Under the pieces are notes generated by a model, which searched no databases, was not told where the DNA came from, and saw nothing but the letters and a program-made list of their open reading frames with translations. The translations under genes were made by a program, and so were the position numbers. DNA of 23,790 nt from Paracoccaceae bacterium (lineage in GTDB: Bacteria > Pseudomonadota > Alphaproteobacteria > Rhodobacterales > Rhodobacteraceae): contig SKWJ01000039.1 in assembly GCA_007128995.1 (NCBI GenBank), forward strand, positions 1-23,790. The letters run 5' to 3'. Shown here in pieces: positions 8,313-16,519 of the stretch. Within the stretch, counting starts at the first letter, position 1, and each line of letters starts with the position of its first letter.

Positions 8313-9595
8313 CACTCGTCATAGGGATGACCGTCCTGATGCTGTTTCTGCTTGTGCTGGCAGTGCCGGTCGCCTTTGCCGTTGGCGTGGCGGCGGTGGC
8401 GGCATTGCAGGCGATGGGGATCAGCTGGCAGCTGGTGCCCGGGCGGCTGTATAACGGCATCGACAGTTTTACCCTGCTGGCCATTCCGATGTATATTGTC
8501 GCGGGCGGCTTGATGGTTCGCGCCGGAATTGCCGAACGGTTGATCGCGATGGCGCTGGCGCTGGTCGGGCATCGTCGCGGCGGATTGGGAAATACCACTG
8601 TACTCAGCGCAGTCATGTTTTCGGGCATTTCCGGCTCTACCAGCGCCTCGACCGCGGCACTGGGCTCGATCCTCATTCCATCGATGCATAAGCGCGGCTA
8701 TCGGCGCTCAGATGCGACCGCAATCCTGTCAGGTGCCTGTGCGGCGGGTATCCTTGTGCCACCGGCGATGTCGATGATCGTGTTCAGTGGCCTTACCGGC
8801 AGTTCTGTTTCGGCGCTGTTCGCTGCTGGCTTTCTACCTGCGTTCTGCTGTGCGATCGCGATCATGCTGTATGTGCGCTGGCACGCAGGCGCCGCCAATA
8901 TACAGGTCCTGCCCCGCCTGTCGCGTCCAGAGCGCTGGGGCGCTCTGCGCGCAGGCTTGCCTGCGCTGGTGCTGCCCGTGCTGGTGTTCGGCGGCATTTT
9001 CAGCGGTGTCTTTACCGCGACCGAGGCTGGCGTCGTCGCGGTGCTCTATGCCCTCGCGTTAGGTGGGCTCATCTATCGCAGCCTGACCGTCCATGACCTG
9101 TTCGAGGTTCTGGGCACGGCGGTCCTGACCTGCGGTGTGGTCCTGATCATGGTCACGATATCCGGTATCTTCTCATGGGTCCTGACCGCGAACCAGATCC
9201 CGCGCCTGTTGGTGGAAACGGTCGGCGCATATGAGCTGACACCCTTTGTGTTCCTGCTGTGCGTCATCGTCATTTTCGTGCTTCTGGGGATGATCATGGA
9301 CGAGTTGGCGATCATGGTCATGCTTATCCCGATCGCCCTGCCGCTGGTGAATGCGCTTGGTATCAGCCCGATCCATTTCGGGGTGGTCGTGATCGGCTGT
9401 GTCGGCATCGGGCTTTTTTCACCGCCTGTTGCCTCGGCCTTGCTGGTGGCCTGTTCGGTCGCGGGGGTGCGGATCGAGGATGTGGCCCGCCCGCTGTTGC
9501 CGCATCTGGTGATTGTCTTTGCCGTGATCGTCCTGCTGGCCGCATTGCCTGATTTGACGCTGTTTCTGCCACGTTTGATGGGGCTGTCGGTATGA
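8309..9595 (+). CDS. dctM: TRAP transporter large membrane subunit, DctM family
   Basis: A 428-residue polytopic protein (about 12 membrane segments) of the DctM/SiaM family. It has the typical FTLLAIPMYIVAGGLM and SGISGSTSASTAALGSILIPSM segments, plus LLGMIMDELAIMVMLIPIALPLV in the second half. These are the re-entrant and scaffold-type regions that carry Na+ and substrate sites in TRAP transporters. It overlaps dctQ by 4 bp upstream and the amidase gene by 4 bp downstream, so the import and hydrolysis genes are translationally linked. Confidence 0.94.
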   Translation: MTLVIGMTVLMLFLLVLAVPVAFAVGVAAVAALQAMGISWQLVPGRLYNGIDSFTLLAIPMYIVAGGLMVRAGIAERLIAMALALVGHRRGGLGNTTVLSAVMFSGISGSTSASTAALGSILIPSMHKRGYRRSDATAILSGACAAGILVPPAMSMIVFSGLTGSSVSALFAAGFLPAFCCAIAIMLYVRWHAGAANIQVLPRLSRPERWGALRAGLPALVLPVLVFGGIFSGVFTATEAGVVAVLYALALGGLIYRSLTVHDLFEVLGTAVLTCGVVLIMVTISGIFSWVLTANQIPRLLVETVGAYELTPFVFLLCVIVIFVLLGMIMDELAIMVMLIPIALPLVNALGISPIHFGVVVIGCVGIGLFSPPVASALLVACSVAGVRIEDVARPLLPHLVIVFAVIVLLAALPDLTLFLPRLMGLSV

Positions 9596-10797
9596 GCGCC
9601 GCAGCCACCAGCACTTCTGTGCCACATGGCATTTACGCGGATGCTGACATCCGTTGCGCCGCAACCGGGCGCGGCGCGCTTGACGGGCTGATCTTTGCCG
9701 CCAAGGATGTGTTCGATATTGCCGGGCGGGTGGCAGGGGCGGGCTGCCCGGCCCGTGCCGCGGTCGAGGCCCCGGCATGCGCAACAGCGCCCGTGATCCT
9801 TCGCTTGCTTGATGCTGGTGCGCGACTTGCCGGACTGACGACCACCGAAGAGATGATGTTCGGGGTATTGGGTCAGGGGGAAGGGGCGCCCGACAATCCG
9901 CGTGCGCCTGATCGTCTGGCGGGCGGGTCATCCATCGGCTCGGCGGTGGCGGTGGCGCGCGGGTATTGCGATTTTGCCCTTGGGACCGATACTGGCGGGT
10001 CGGTCCGGGTTCCGGCCAGTTTTTGCGGGCTCTTTGGCCTGCGCCCCAGCCATGGCGCTGTTTCCACGGTCGGTGTCGTGCCGCTCGCCCCGCGTTTTGA
10101 CACGGTCGGCTGGTTCGCTGCGACAGCTGAAAGCCTTGCCGAGATCGGCGGAGTGCTGTTGCGCAAGGGCCCGGTTGCGCCAGTGCCGCGCGCTGTCTGG
10201 GTGCCCCCGGAAATCACCGAAGGGCTGGATGCCGCGCTGAACGCAGCATTGTTTTCGCGCGCAAAGGCGCTGGCCGCGCAGCTTGGCGTGCCGCTGGCAA
10301 CATCGTCCATCGGGTCGGGCCCCGCCAGTTGGGGACAGGCCTGGAAAGCTTTGCAGGGCCGCGCCGCTTGGGACACGCATGGTCCCTGGATCGAGACTCA
10401 CCGTCCGGCGCTTGGGCCCGTTGCAGCCCGCCGCTTTGCCGCGGCCCGCGCGGTCAGTTCAGCAGAGTTCGACGCGGGTAATCAGATATGCACAGAGTTG
10501 GAGCGCGCGGTTTTGCCCCGGCTCGGGTCGGGGTGGCTGTTGGTCATGCCCACGACCCCGGGGCCTGCGCCTGCGCGCCATGCCCCTGAGCCCGAGCTTG
10601 AGGGCGCGCGCGCGGCGATCCTGTCGCGCACCGCACTGGCGGGCCTTCTGGGCTTGCCGGAACTCACTGCGCCTTGGCTCTCGGTGGGTGGCCTGCCTGT
10701 CGGGTTTTCGCTGATCGGCCCGCCGGGGGCCGATGCCGCGCTGCTTCTGCTCGCGCGGCAGGGCGCGGCCACACTCTCTGAAACACAACATGAATAG
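9592..10797 (+). CDS. Amidase, amidase-signature family
   Basis: A 401-residue amidase-signature enzyme. The Ser-cisSer-Lys triad is visible: K38 in FAAKDVF, cis-Ser S113 in GGSSIGS, and nucleophile S137 in GTDTGGSVR. The spacings (75 and 24 residues) equal those in fatty acid amide hydrolase. It is shorter than GatA (about 480), like small-molecule amidases such as allophanate or malonamate hydrolases. The start overlaps the dctM stop (ATGA). Next to a cyclic amidohydrolase in the same operon, it would suit cleavage of the linear amide or carbamoyl product made by ring opening (inference). The exact amide is unknown. Confidence 0.9.
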   Translation: MSAAATSTSVPHGIYADADIRCAATGRGALDGLIFAAKDVFDIAGRVAGAGCPARAAVEAPACATAPVILRLLDAGARLAGLTTTEEMMFGVLGQGEGAPDNPRAPDRLAGGSSIGSAVAVARGYCDFALGTDTGGSVRVPASFCGLFGLRPSHGAVSTVGVVPLAPRFDTVGWFAATAESLAEIGGVLLRKGPVAPVPRAVWVPPEITEGLDAALNAALFSRAKALAAQLGVPLATSSIGSGPASWGQAWKALQGRAAWDTHGPWIETHRPALGPVAARRFAAARAVSSAEFDAGNQICTELERAVLPRLGSGWLLVMPTTPGPAPARHAPEPELEGARAAILSRTALAGLLGLPELTAPWLSVGGLPVGFSLIGPPGADAALLLLARQGAATLSETQHE

Positions 10798-10807
10798 GAC
10801 CAGAGGA

Positions 10808-11599
10808 ATGAAACTAGGGCTCCGCGAGCGCGTCGCACTGATCACTGGACCGGCGAAGGGAATGGGGGCGGCAGTGTCGCACGCTTTCGCCGCAGAGGGC
10901 TGCCGCCTTGTGCTTGCAGGCCGCGACACAGATGCAATCGAACCTGTTGCCGCTGACATCCGCGCACAGGGTGGCCGGGCGCTTGTCGTCGCCTGCGACA
11001 TCACCCGAGAAGCTGATTGCACCGCCGCAGTCACAGCCGCCGAGGCAGAATTCGGTGGCGTGGATATCCTTGTCAATGTGGCAGGCGGTACAGGGCCTAT
11101 CGGAAAGACCGGTGCGGAAACCAACCGCGCAGAGTTTGACCAGATCATGGAACTGAATGTCGCCGGTCCCTTTGGCATGATGCGGGCCGTGGCCCCGGGT
11201 ATGAAGGCGCGCGGGTACGGCCGGATTGTCAATGTGGGCGGCACGTTCGGGATGCGTGGGCGCGCGGGCCGGCTGGCCTATTCGTCCTCGAAATGGGGAT
11301 TGCGCGGGCTGACCAAAAGCTTTGCGCTTGAACTCGGGCCTCATGGGGTCACGGTCAATATCGTTGCGCCCGGCATGGTTGATGGGCCGCGCTTTCGGAC
11401 CAAGGTCGTGCCGGAAATGGCCGCACGGCTGGGTATCACTGAAGAAGAAGCAATGGCGCGCCACGCTGCTGATTATGCCACGCGCCGTGTCTCGACCCCC
11501 GAGGATGTTGCCGCAGCCTGCGTGTTCCTCGCTTCGGACGTGGCAGCCCAGATCACCGGTGTTGATCTGCCGGTGGATGGTGGCTGGGCAACGCTATGA
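10808..11599 (+). CDS. Short-chain dehydrogenase/reductase, copy 1, lacking the usual catalytic serine
   Basis: A 263-residue classical SDR. The cofactor motif is TGPAKGMG (13-20), the NNAG equivalent is NVAGG (90-94), and the catalytic YSSSK holds Y158 and K162. The C-terminal ITGVDLPVDGG is typical. The position 13 residues before Tyr, normally Ser, is Gly145 in NVGGTFG, with Thr146 next to it. The partner SDR at 16520-17314 has the same change. GRD at 38-40 after the second strand suggests NADP(H) preference, though this is weak evidence. I chose the ATG at 10808 because AGGA lies 8 nt upstream. An ATG at 10790 overlapping the amidase stop would add six residues. It probably oxidises or reduces an alcohol/ketone intermediate of the pathway. 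Confidence 0.88.
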   Translation: MKLGLRERVALITGPAKGMGAAVSHAFAAEGCRLVLAGRDTDAIEPVAADIRAQGGRALVVACDITREADCTAAVTAAEAEFGGVDILVNVAGGTGPIGKTGAETNRAEFDQIMELNVAGPFGMMRAVAPGMKARGYGRIVNVGGTFGMRGRAGRLAYSSSKWGLRGLTKSFALELGPHGVTVNIVAPGMVDGPRFRTKVVPEMAARLGITEEEAMARHAADYATRRVSTPEDVAAACVFLASDVAAQITGVDLPVDGGWATL

Positions 11600-11635
11600 G
11601 CCTGCCTTGCGCAATGAACCAAGATGGAGCCTTAC

Positions 11636-13168
11636 ATGCACAGCCCTGAAACAGCGCCACAGTCGGTGGTGGACACTGTCATAACCAATGGAACCCTTGT
11701 CACCGAAACTGCCATGTTTGCAGGCGACATTGCCATTCACGAAGGCCGGATTGTCGCGATCTCGTCCCCCGGCTTTGCCCCCCCGGCGGCGCGGGTCATT
11801 GATGCGACGGGGCGCATGGTGCTGCCTGGATGCATCGATGTGCATGTGCATTTCCGTGTGCCCGGCATGGGCCACAAGGAAGACTGGCAGACGGGTTCAC
11901 AGGCAGCGGCAGTGGGCGGTGTGACGACAGTTTTCGACATGCCCAACACAAGCCCGGCAACAGCCACGCCCGAAGACCTTGCCGCCAAGGCTGCGCTGGC
12001 CGAGGCGGCTTCGATTGTCGATTTCGGCCTGTACGGCCTGCTGGGCGAGCAAAATCTCGATCAGATTGACGCGCTGGCCGCAGCCGGGGTGATCGGGTTC
12101 AAGCTGTTTCTGGGCAACACCACCGGCGATCTGCCTTGCCCATCAGATGGTGCTGTTCTGGAGGGCTTTGAAATTCTAGCGGAACTTGGCTTGCGCTGCT
12201 CGATCCATGCCGAGAACTCGCCGATCCTGTTCTGGCGGCAAAAGGCGCTTCAGGCGGCGGGTCGCACCGATGCGATGGCGCATCTGGCGGCGCGCACTGA
12301 TATTGTCGCGGTCGAGGCTCTGAACCGCGCGGCCACGCTGGCAGAGTGGACCGGGGCGCGCATTCATATTGTTCATGAAAGCTGTGCGCGCTCGCTGCCG
12401 CATATTCGCTGGTGGAAAAGCCGCGGAGTTGACCTGACGGTCGAGACATTGCCGCAATACCTTTATCTGTCGGCTGAAGAGTCGCTCCTGCCGGGCGGGC
12501 ATGTCTTGCGGATGAACCCGCCCATCCGCGAAGCCGCGCATCAGGCGCCGATCTGGGCCGGACTGACCGATGGCAGTATCGACATGATCGCCACCGACCA
12601 CGCCCCCCACAGCATTGCGGAAAAGCAGGCTGACCGGTTGGCGCCCGACAGTATCTGGAACGTGGCCTGCGGCTTTCCGGGGGTCGAAACGTCGCTGCCG
12701 CTGATGCTGACGGCGGTGAATGACGGTCGCCTTGGCCTGCCGGATGTGGTTCGGCTGATGGCAGGTGCCCCGGCGCGCGCTTTTGGGCTGTCCCATTGCA
12801 AGGGCAGCCTGACGCTGGGCGCGGATGCCGATATCGTGCTGGTGGACATGAAGGCCCGCGCGATATTGCGTGCGGATAAGCTTCACAGCCGTGGCAAGGT
12901 CAGCGCGTATGAGGGCCGCGAGGTGACGGGCCTTCCAGTGCTGACCATGCTGCGCGGCATGGTTGTCGCGCAGGACGGTGCGCCAGTGGGGGTGCCCGGG
13001 ACAGGCCGACACCTGCGCCCCATCATGCCCAGCCCGGCGCCGCGCAACTGTGACACAACGCTACGCGCCGTGACTGCCACGGATCGCCCCGCCTTTGGCG
13101 ATCCCTTCTGGCTGCAGCAGCATTTCGCGACCACCCGGACCGGATTTCACCGGCCCGCCACCCCATGA
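11636..13168 (+). CDS. Cyclic amidohydrolase (dihydroorotase/allantoinase/hydantoinase superfamily)
   Basis: A 510-residue binuclear-metal amidohydrolase. The full ligand set is visible: HVH (H70, H72) followed by FRVPG, lysine K156 in GFKLFL (the carbamylated bridging lysine), H191 in IHAEN, H247 in IVHES, and D321 in ATDHAPH. This set defines enzymes that open cyclic amides such as dihydroorotate, allantoin, hydantoin and dihydropyrimidine. A C-terminal extension of about 50 residues past the usual end is present. The ATG at 11636 is chosen over 11624 because GGAG lies 6 nt upstream of it. The neighbours (amidase, SDR, DUF3830) fit a ring-opening step. The ring it opens cannot be assigned; allantoin is one option among several. 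Confidence 0.88.
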   Translation: MHSPETAPQSVVDTVITNGTLVTETAMFAGDIAIHEGRIVAISSPGFAPPAARVIDATGRMVLPGCIDVHVHFRVPGMGHKEDWQTGSQAAAVGGVTTVFDMPNTSPATATPEDLAAKAALAEAASIVDFGLYGLLGEQNLDQIDALAAAGVIGFKLFLGNTTGDLPCPSDGAVLEGFEILAELGLRCSIHAENSPILFWRQKALQAAGRTDAMAHLAARTDIVAVEALNRAATLAEWTGARIHIVHESCARSLPHIRWWKSRGVDLTVETLPQYLYLSAEESLLPGGHVLRMNPPIREAAHQAPIWAGLTDGSIDMIATDHAPHSIAEKQADRLAPDSIWNVACGFPGVETSLPLMLTAVNDGRLGLPDVVRLMAGAPARAFGLSHCKGSLTLGADADIVLVDMKARAILRADKLHSRGKVSAYEGREVTGLPVLTMLRGMVVAQDGAPVGVPGTGRHLRPIMPSPAPRNCDTTLRAVTATDRPAFGDPFWLQQHFATTRTGFHRPATP

Positions 13169-13180
13169 ATGGAGAATGAC

Positions 13181-13594
13181 ATGGATACCTTGACCGTCAC
13201 CGCCGCAGGATTCACCTTCCCGGCCCGTTTTGAGACGTCCGCCGCGCCTCAGACCGTCGCCGCCTTTCGCAAGCGCATGCCCTTCGAGGGGCAGATCGTC
13301 CATGTCCGCTGGAGTGGCGAGGGCGTCTGGGTTCCGCTTGGCGATACCGATTTTGGCATTGGCTACGAGAACCACACCAGCCACCCCGCACCGGGCCATG
13401 TGCTGCTTTACCCCGGCGGGATCAGCGAAACCGAATTGCTGATCGCTTATGGTGGCCTCGATTTCTCGTCCAAGATGGGCCAGCTTGCCGGAAATCACTT
13501 CATCACGCTGACAGGGGGGCTGGACAACCTGCCCGAACTTGGCCGCCGCGTCTTGTGGGAAGGCGCGCAGCCGATCCGGTTCGAAGAGGGGTGA
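13181..13594 (+). CDS. DUF3830 family protein (cyclophilin-like fold)
   Basis: A 137-residue protein matching the DUF3830 family. It carries WSGEGVWVPLGD (about 43-54), ENHTSHPAPGHVLLYPGGISETELLIAYG (about 64-92) and KMGQLAGNHFITL near 98-110. The family is related to the cyclophilin-like beta-barrels and its biochemical role is not established. It is last in the TRAP/amidase/cyclic amidohydrolase operon. The ATG at 13181 is preferred because GGAG lies 6 nt upstream. The in-frame ATG at 13169, directly after the previous stop, would add four residues. The conserved His and Glu residues (E64, H66, H69) could be catalytic, which is an inference. Confidence 0.8.
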   Translation: MDTLTVTAAGFTFPARFETSAAPQTVAAFRKRMPFEGQIVHVRWSGEGVWVPLGDTDFGIGYENHTSHPAPGHVLLYPGGISETELLIAYGGLDFSSKMGQLAGNHFITLTGGLDNLPELGRRVLWEGAQPIRFEEG

Positions 13595-13637
13595 CCCGGT
13601 CGCGATCTGACGGCTGGGCAGACCCAGGCGCGCAGGC

Positions 13638-14570
13638 TCAATCTTGGCCTGACGCTGCCCTGTCCACATGCAGGGACGGAAGATCGATCCGATAAAACCG
13701 TTGTGCCGTTCCCTTAAAAAAGCTGTCTCGCGCCTGCGCGGCCCAGCTTTCGGTCAGCTTGCACATGGCAGCGAAGGCAACAGGCCCCGGGCAGGCACTA
13801 TCATGGACTGGCCAGTCAGACCCCCAGGCCATGCGCTCGGGGCCGAAGATTTCGGTCATTGGCGTGACAAGTCGGTGGAGGCTGTCCATGGTCCATCCGG
13901 GGTCGTGACATTGCAGTGCGGACACTTTCAGGATGGTTGCTGGCTGCTCGGAGAGTGCACGCAAGCCCTGTGCCCATTCGGACAGCCCGGCAGCTGTCTG
14001 GTCCCAAGGGTCGCCCGCATGCTCGATTGCCACGGACAATCCGGGACGCCGTTCGAGCAGTTTTGCGGCTTGCAGCATCTGGTGCGGGCGCAGCATCAGG
14101 TCCAGCGAAAGGCCACGGTCCTCCAGCGCGCCAAGCCCTGCGTGAAAACCGGGCAATGCCAGCAAGTCGGCCCGCCGCGCGGGGCTGGACCGTCCCGCCC
14201 CGCTGGACACGATGTCACGGACGCCGCGCAAGGCCGGGCTGCACTGCATCAACCGGTCCAGCCGCGCGCCGATGTCGGGTGCGTCCAGCGGCGCATGCGC
14301 GACCAGCCCCGTGGCGATCCGCCCTTCACTGGCACGACGCTCGGCCTCGGCGCGCGCCAGCTCGGCCTCTGGGTCTCTTGCCAGCGCCTCGATCCAGACT
14401 GTGGCCACGATATCGATACCCGCGAAATCAGCTGCGAAATCAGCTGCCGTGAAATCGCGTGTCAGTGCAGGCTTGTCCTTCAGCCACGGATGCGCCTGCG
14501 CATGGTTTCCGGGGGGAGCGCGCCACAAGTGGTGATGTGCGTCGATAACGGGGCCGGAATAGTGTGCCAT
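13638..14570 (-). CDS. Amidohydrolase-2 family TIM-barrel hydrolase (lactonase/decarboxylase-like)
   Basis: A 310-residue PF04909-type hydrolase. It has IDAHHHLW at the start (H12-H14), IEHAG (H184) in the middle and WGSDWPV (D252) near the end, the metal and catalytic positions of this family. Members include fuconolactone and 2-pyrone-4,6-dicarboxylate lactonases and aromatic-acid decarboxylases, so a lactone or enol-lactone hydrolysis is the likeliest job. It lies 4 bp after the Gfo/Idh stop codon. The ATG at 14570 is preferred, but a GTG at 14582 overlapping that stop is possible. Oddity: residues 42-49 read AADFAADF, encoded by an exact 12-bp tandem duplication. Confidence 0.83.
   Translation of the reverse strand: MAHYSGPVIDAHHHLWRAPPGNHAQAHPWLKDKPALTRDFTAADFAADFAGIDIVATVWIEALARDPEAELARAEAERRASEGRIATGLVAHAPLDAPDIGARLDRLMQCSPALRGVRDIVSSGAGRSSPARRADLLALPGFHAGLGALEDRGLSLDLMLRPHQMLQAAKLLERRPGLSVAIEHAGDPWDQTAAGLSEWAQGLRALSEQPATILKVSALQCHDPGWTMDSLHRLVTPMTEIFGPERMAWGSDWPVHDSACPGPVAFAAMCKLTESWAAQARDSFFKGTAQRFYRIDLPSLHVDRAASGQD
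14423..14446 (+). repeat. 12-bp in-frame tandem duplication inside a hydrolase gene
   Basis: CGAAATCAGCTG occurs twice in direct succession and adds an exact four-residue repeat (AADF) to the amidohydrolase-2 protein. A third partial GAAATC follows at 14451. It is probably a recent slippage event that keeps the frame. Confidence 0.7.
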
Positions 14571-14574
14571 GATC

Positions 14575-15612
14575 TCAGGCACTGGGGCGCACGGGTTGGC
14601 CTAGCGCCAGTGACTGTTCGGCGGCCTCGACCAGTGCCACGGCGCGCAGCGCATCTTCCAATCCGGCAATCGGTTGCGTTCCGGTGGCGATGCAATCCAC
14701 GAAATGTGCGACCTCGGCGCGCAGCGCCCCTTGTACGCGGCCATGCACAACGGGCTGATGGCGTATCCCGGCTGCGCGAAACCCGCCCGAAGTGTCAAAG
14801 GCCACGAGCGGCTGGTGCCGCAATGCCATGTCATTCGAGACGAAACCGTCCGCGCCATAGACATCCAGACGGTTGTTGCCTGCGGCCTGCCAGCCTGCCG
14901 GGCTGTCGAAATCCGCATAGGCGCGGGGCAGCGTCCAGCCGCTCTCGACGCACGCGACCGCGCCATCGACAAAGCTGATGGTGGTGATCACATGGTCGTC
15001 CAGCCCTGTGGCGGCATGAACCGCCCCGCGTCCGGCCACGGCATGAACCTCGCGCACAGCAACCGGATGCACCCAGCGGACCAGATCGAAGTCATGGACC
15101 GCCAGAATACGCAAGGTGGAGGAGGTTGCATATTTTTCGGCACCGCCCGGCCCGAACTGTCGCCTTGCCATGATGGCAGAGATCTGCCCGCATACCCCTT
15201 GCGCCACGGCGTCGCGCAACAATGCCGATCCGGGCTCGAAGCGCTCGACATGGCCGACCATCGACATGATACCACTTTCGGCCACATGCTGCATGATCGC
15301 GCGCACGCCGTCAGTGTCGGGCGCGGCGGGTTTTTCGATCATCACGGCACAGCCCGCCTTTGCGGCCAGTGCCACCTGTTCGGCATGCACGCCCTCGGGG
15401 GTGGCAATGATGACCCCGTCCAACTGCGCTTCGGCGAAGAAGCGCTCAGGCTCGTCCCATGATGGCGCGGCGAGGCTATCTGCCAGCGCTGCGGCCCGCG
15501 CCGTGTCGGAATCGCATATCCCTGCAAGCGTCATAGGCCCCAGTTCGGAAAGGATACGCGCATGCCAGCTGCCGATCATTCCGGCACCGATTACACCGAT
15601 GCGTGGTGTCAT
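14575..15612 (-). CDS. Gfo/Idh/MocA family NAD(P)-dependent oxidoreductase
   Basis: A 345-residue protein. The N-terminal Rossmann fold has GVIGAGMIGSWHARIL (residues 6-21), followed by IIATPEGVHAEQ (68-79) and EKPAA (93-97), the lysine motif of Gfo/Idh/MocA enzymes. The C-terminal domain holds VHDFDLVRWVHP with the expected aspartate and histidine. The start at 15612 is well supported by AAGGAGG 8 nt upstream, and a longer frame to 15639 is rejected. Family members oxidise or reduce sugars, inositols and related alcohols. It is first gene of a two-gene minus operon with the amidohydrolase-2 gene, and divergent from the GntR gene. An alcohol-to-lactone oxidation followed by lactone hydrolysis by its partner would be coherent (inference). 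Confidence 0.9.
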   Translation of the reverse strand: MTPRIGVIGAGMIGSWHARILSELGPMTLAGICDSDTARAAALADSLAAPSWDEPERFFAEAQLDGVIIATPEGVHAEQVALAAKAGCAVMIEKPAAPDTDGVRAIMQHVAESGIMSMVGHVERFEPGSALLRDAVAQGVCGQISAIMARRQFGPGGAEKYATSSTLRILAVHDFDLVRWVHPVAVREVHAVAGRGAVHAATGLDDHVITTISFVDGAVACVESGWTLPRAYADFDSPAGWQAAGNNRLDVYGADGFVSNDMALRHQPLVAFDTSGGFRAAGIRHQPVVHGRVQGALRAEVAHFVDCIATGTQPIAGLEDALRAVALVEAAEQSLALGQPVRPSA

Positions 15613-15767
15613 ATGTGCTGCCTCCTTGGTTGGGCTCATGTCACGAACGCCGAGACCCGCGCGACGCGTGACAGTCTGCTGCGATTGTGCGCCCGCGCGT
15701 CGGTTCTTTTATTGCGCATATGTTGCCGACCATAGTAAGGAGCGCAGGTCTGTGCGCGGATATTGCC
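15613..15767. promoter_or_regulatory. Divergent promoter region between Gfo/Idh operon and GntR gene
   Basis: A 155-bp gap between divergent starts. It contains the strong Shine-Dalgarno of the minus gene (CCTCCTT at 15621-15627) and an A/T-richer patch TTTTATTGCGCATATG at about 15707-15722, a likely promoter or operator zone. An AAGGAG at 15737-15742 lies 25 nt from the chosen GntR start, too far to serve it. No clean operator palindrome was found. Confidence 0.35.
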
Positions 15768-16490
15768 ATGAGTTTTCCCGACCCCGCCAACGGTTCTGCC
15801 AGCGATGCGACACTGCTTGCCAGTGAGCGTGCGTATACGGCGCTCAGGACCGACATCCTGATGGGGGTCCACGCCCCTGGCGCGGCCCTGCGGCTTTCGG
15901 ATTTGCGCGCGCGCTACAGCATAGGCCCCAGCCCGCTGCGCGAGGCGCTGTTCCGGTTGGCCAGCCAGAGGCTGGTCTTGCAAGAGAGCAATCGCGGTTT
16001 TCGCGTGCCGCCGCTGGACCTGTCGGAATGGCGTGATGTCGTGACGATGCGCGGACGGCTTGAACCGGCAGCCGCCGAAGCGTCGGTGCTGGCCGGGGAT
16101 GATACATGGGAAGATCGGCTTGTGCTTGCACACCGCCATCTGACCCGGCTGGGGCGCGCGGCGGAACTTGTCAGGGCCGGGCGCGATGCGCGCGATGTCT
16201 CGCAATGGGAAACGGCGCATCGTGCCCTTCACCGCGCGCTGATCGCCGCCTGCGGATCGAAATGGACGATTCATTTCTGCGACCATCTGAGTGATCAGTT
16301 TGATCGCTACAGGCGCTTCGCGCCCCCCAGCCCCGAGGTTCAGGAAGCGTTGTCGGCGCACCATGATGGCCTTGTCGCAGCCGGTCTGGACAGGGACGGC
16401 CCAGCATGCCGCCAGTTGCTCGAGACACATATCGCTATGACGGGTGCCGCCGTTTCGGATGTGCTGGGCCGGCTGCACGCAGGCGCCTGA
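15768..16490 (+). CDS. GntR family transcriptional regulator with FCD domain
   Basis: A 240-residue FadR-subfamily (GntR) regulator. The winged helix is at about residues 18-82, with LRLSDLRARYSIGPSPLREALFRLASQRLVLQESNRGFRV. The all-helical FCD ligand domain is at about 90-232, with metal-binding histidines likely at H155, H199 and H221. The start is uncertain: ATG 15768 has no good Shine-Dalgarno, and an in-frame ATG at 15720 would add 16 residues. FCD regulators respond to small carboxylic acids and usually repress neighbouring catabolic operons. It sits between the Gfo/Idh operon (divergent) and the ABC operon (convergent), so it may govern both. Confidence 0.87.
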   Translation: MSFPDPANGSASDATLLASERAYTALRTDILMGVHAPGAALRLSDLRARYSIGPSPLREALFRLASQRLVLQESNRGFRVPPLDLSEWRDVVTMRGRLEPAAAEASVLAGDDTWEDRLVLAHRHLTRLGRAAELVRAGRDARDVSQWETAHRALHRALIAACGSKWTIHFCDHLSDQFDRYRRFAPPSPEVQEALSAHHDGLVAAGLDRDGPACRQLLETHIAMTGAAVSDVLGRLHAGA

Positions 16491-16519
16491 GGCACTAGCG
16501 GTCCGCATGACGTGCTGCA

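Noticed and set aside
6723..8315. 530-codon open frame on the minus strand opposite dctP and dctQ
   Set aside because: It is rich in Arg, Gln and His and shows no domain. It is antisense to two clear TRAP genes, and long antisense frames are common in GC-rich DNA.
13595..13637. Possible terminator between convergent genes (GGGCAG ... CTGCCC)
   Set aside because: The arms are short and far apart, one lies in coding sequence, and no T-run follows.
13668..14978. 436-codon plus-strand frame across the amidohydrolase-2 and Gfo/Idh genes
   Set aside because: It lies opposite two well-supported genes with motifs, has Arg/Pro/Cys-rich composition and matches no family.
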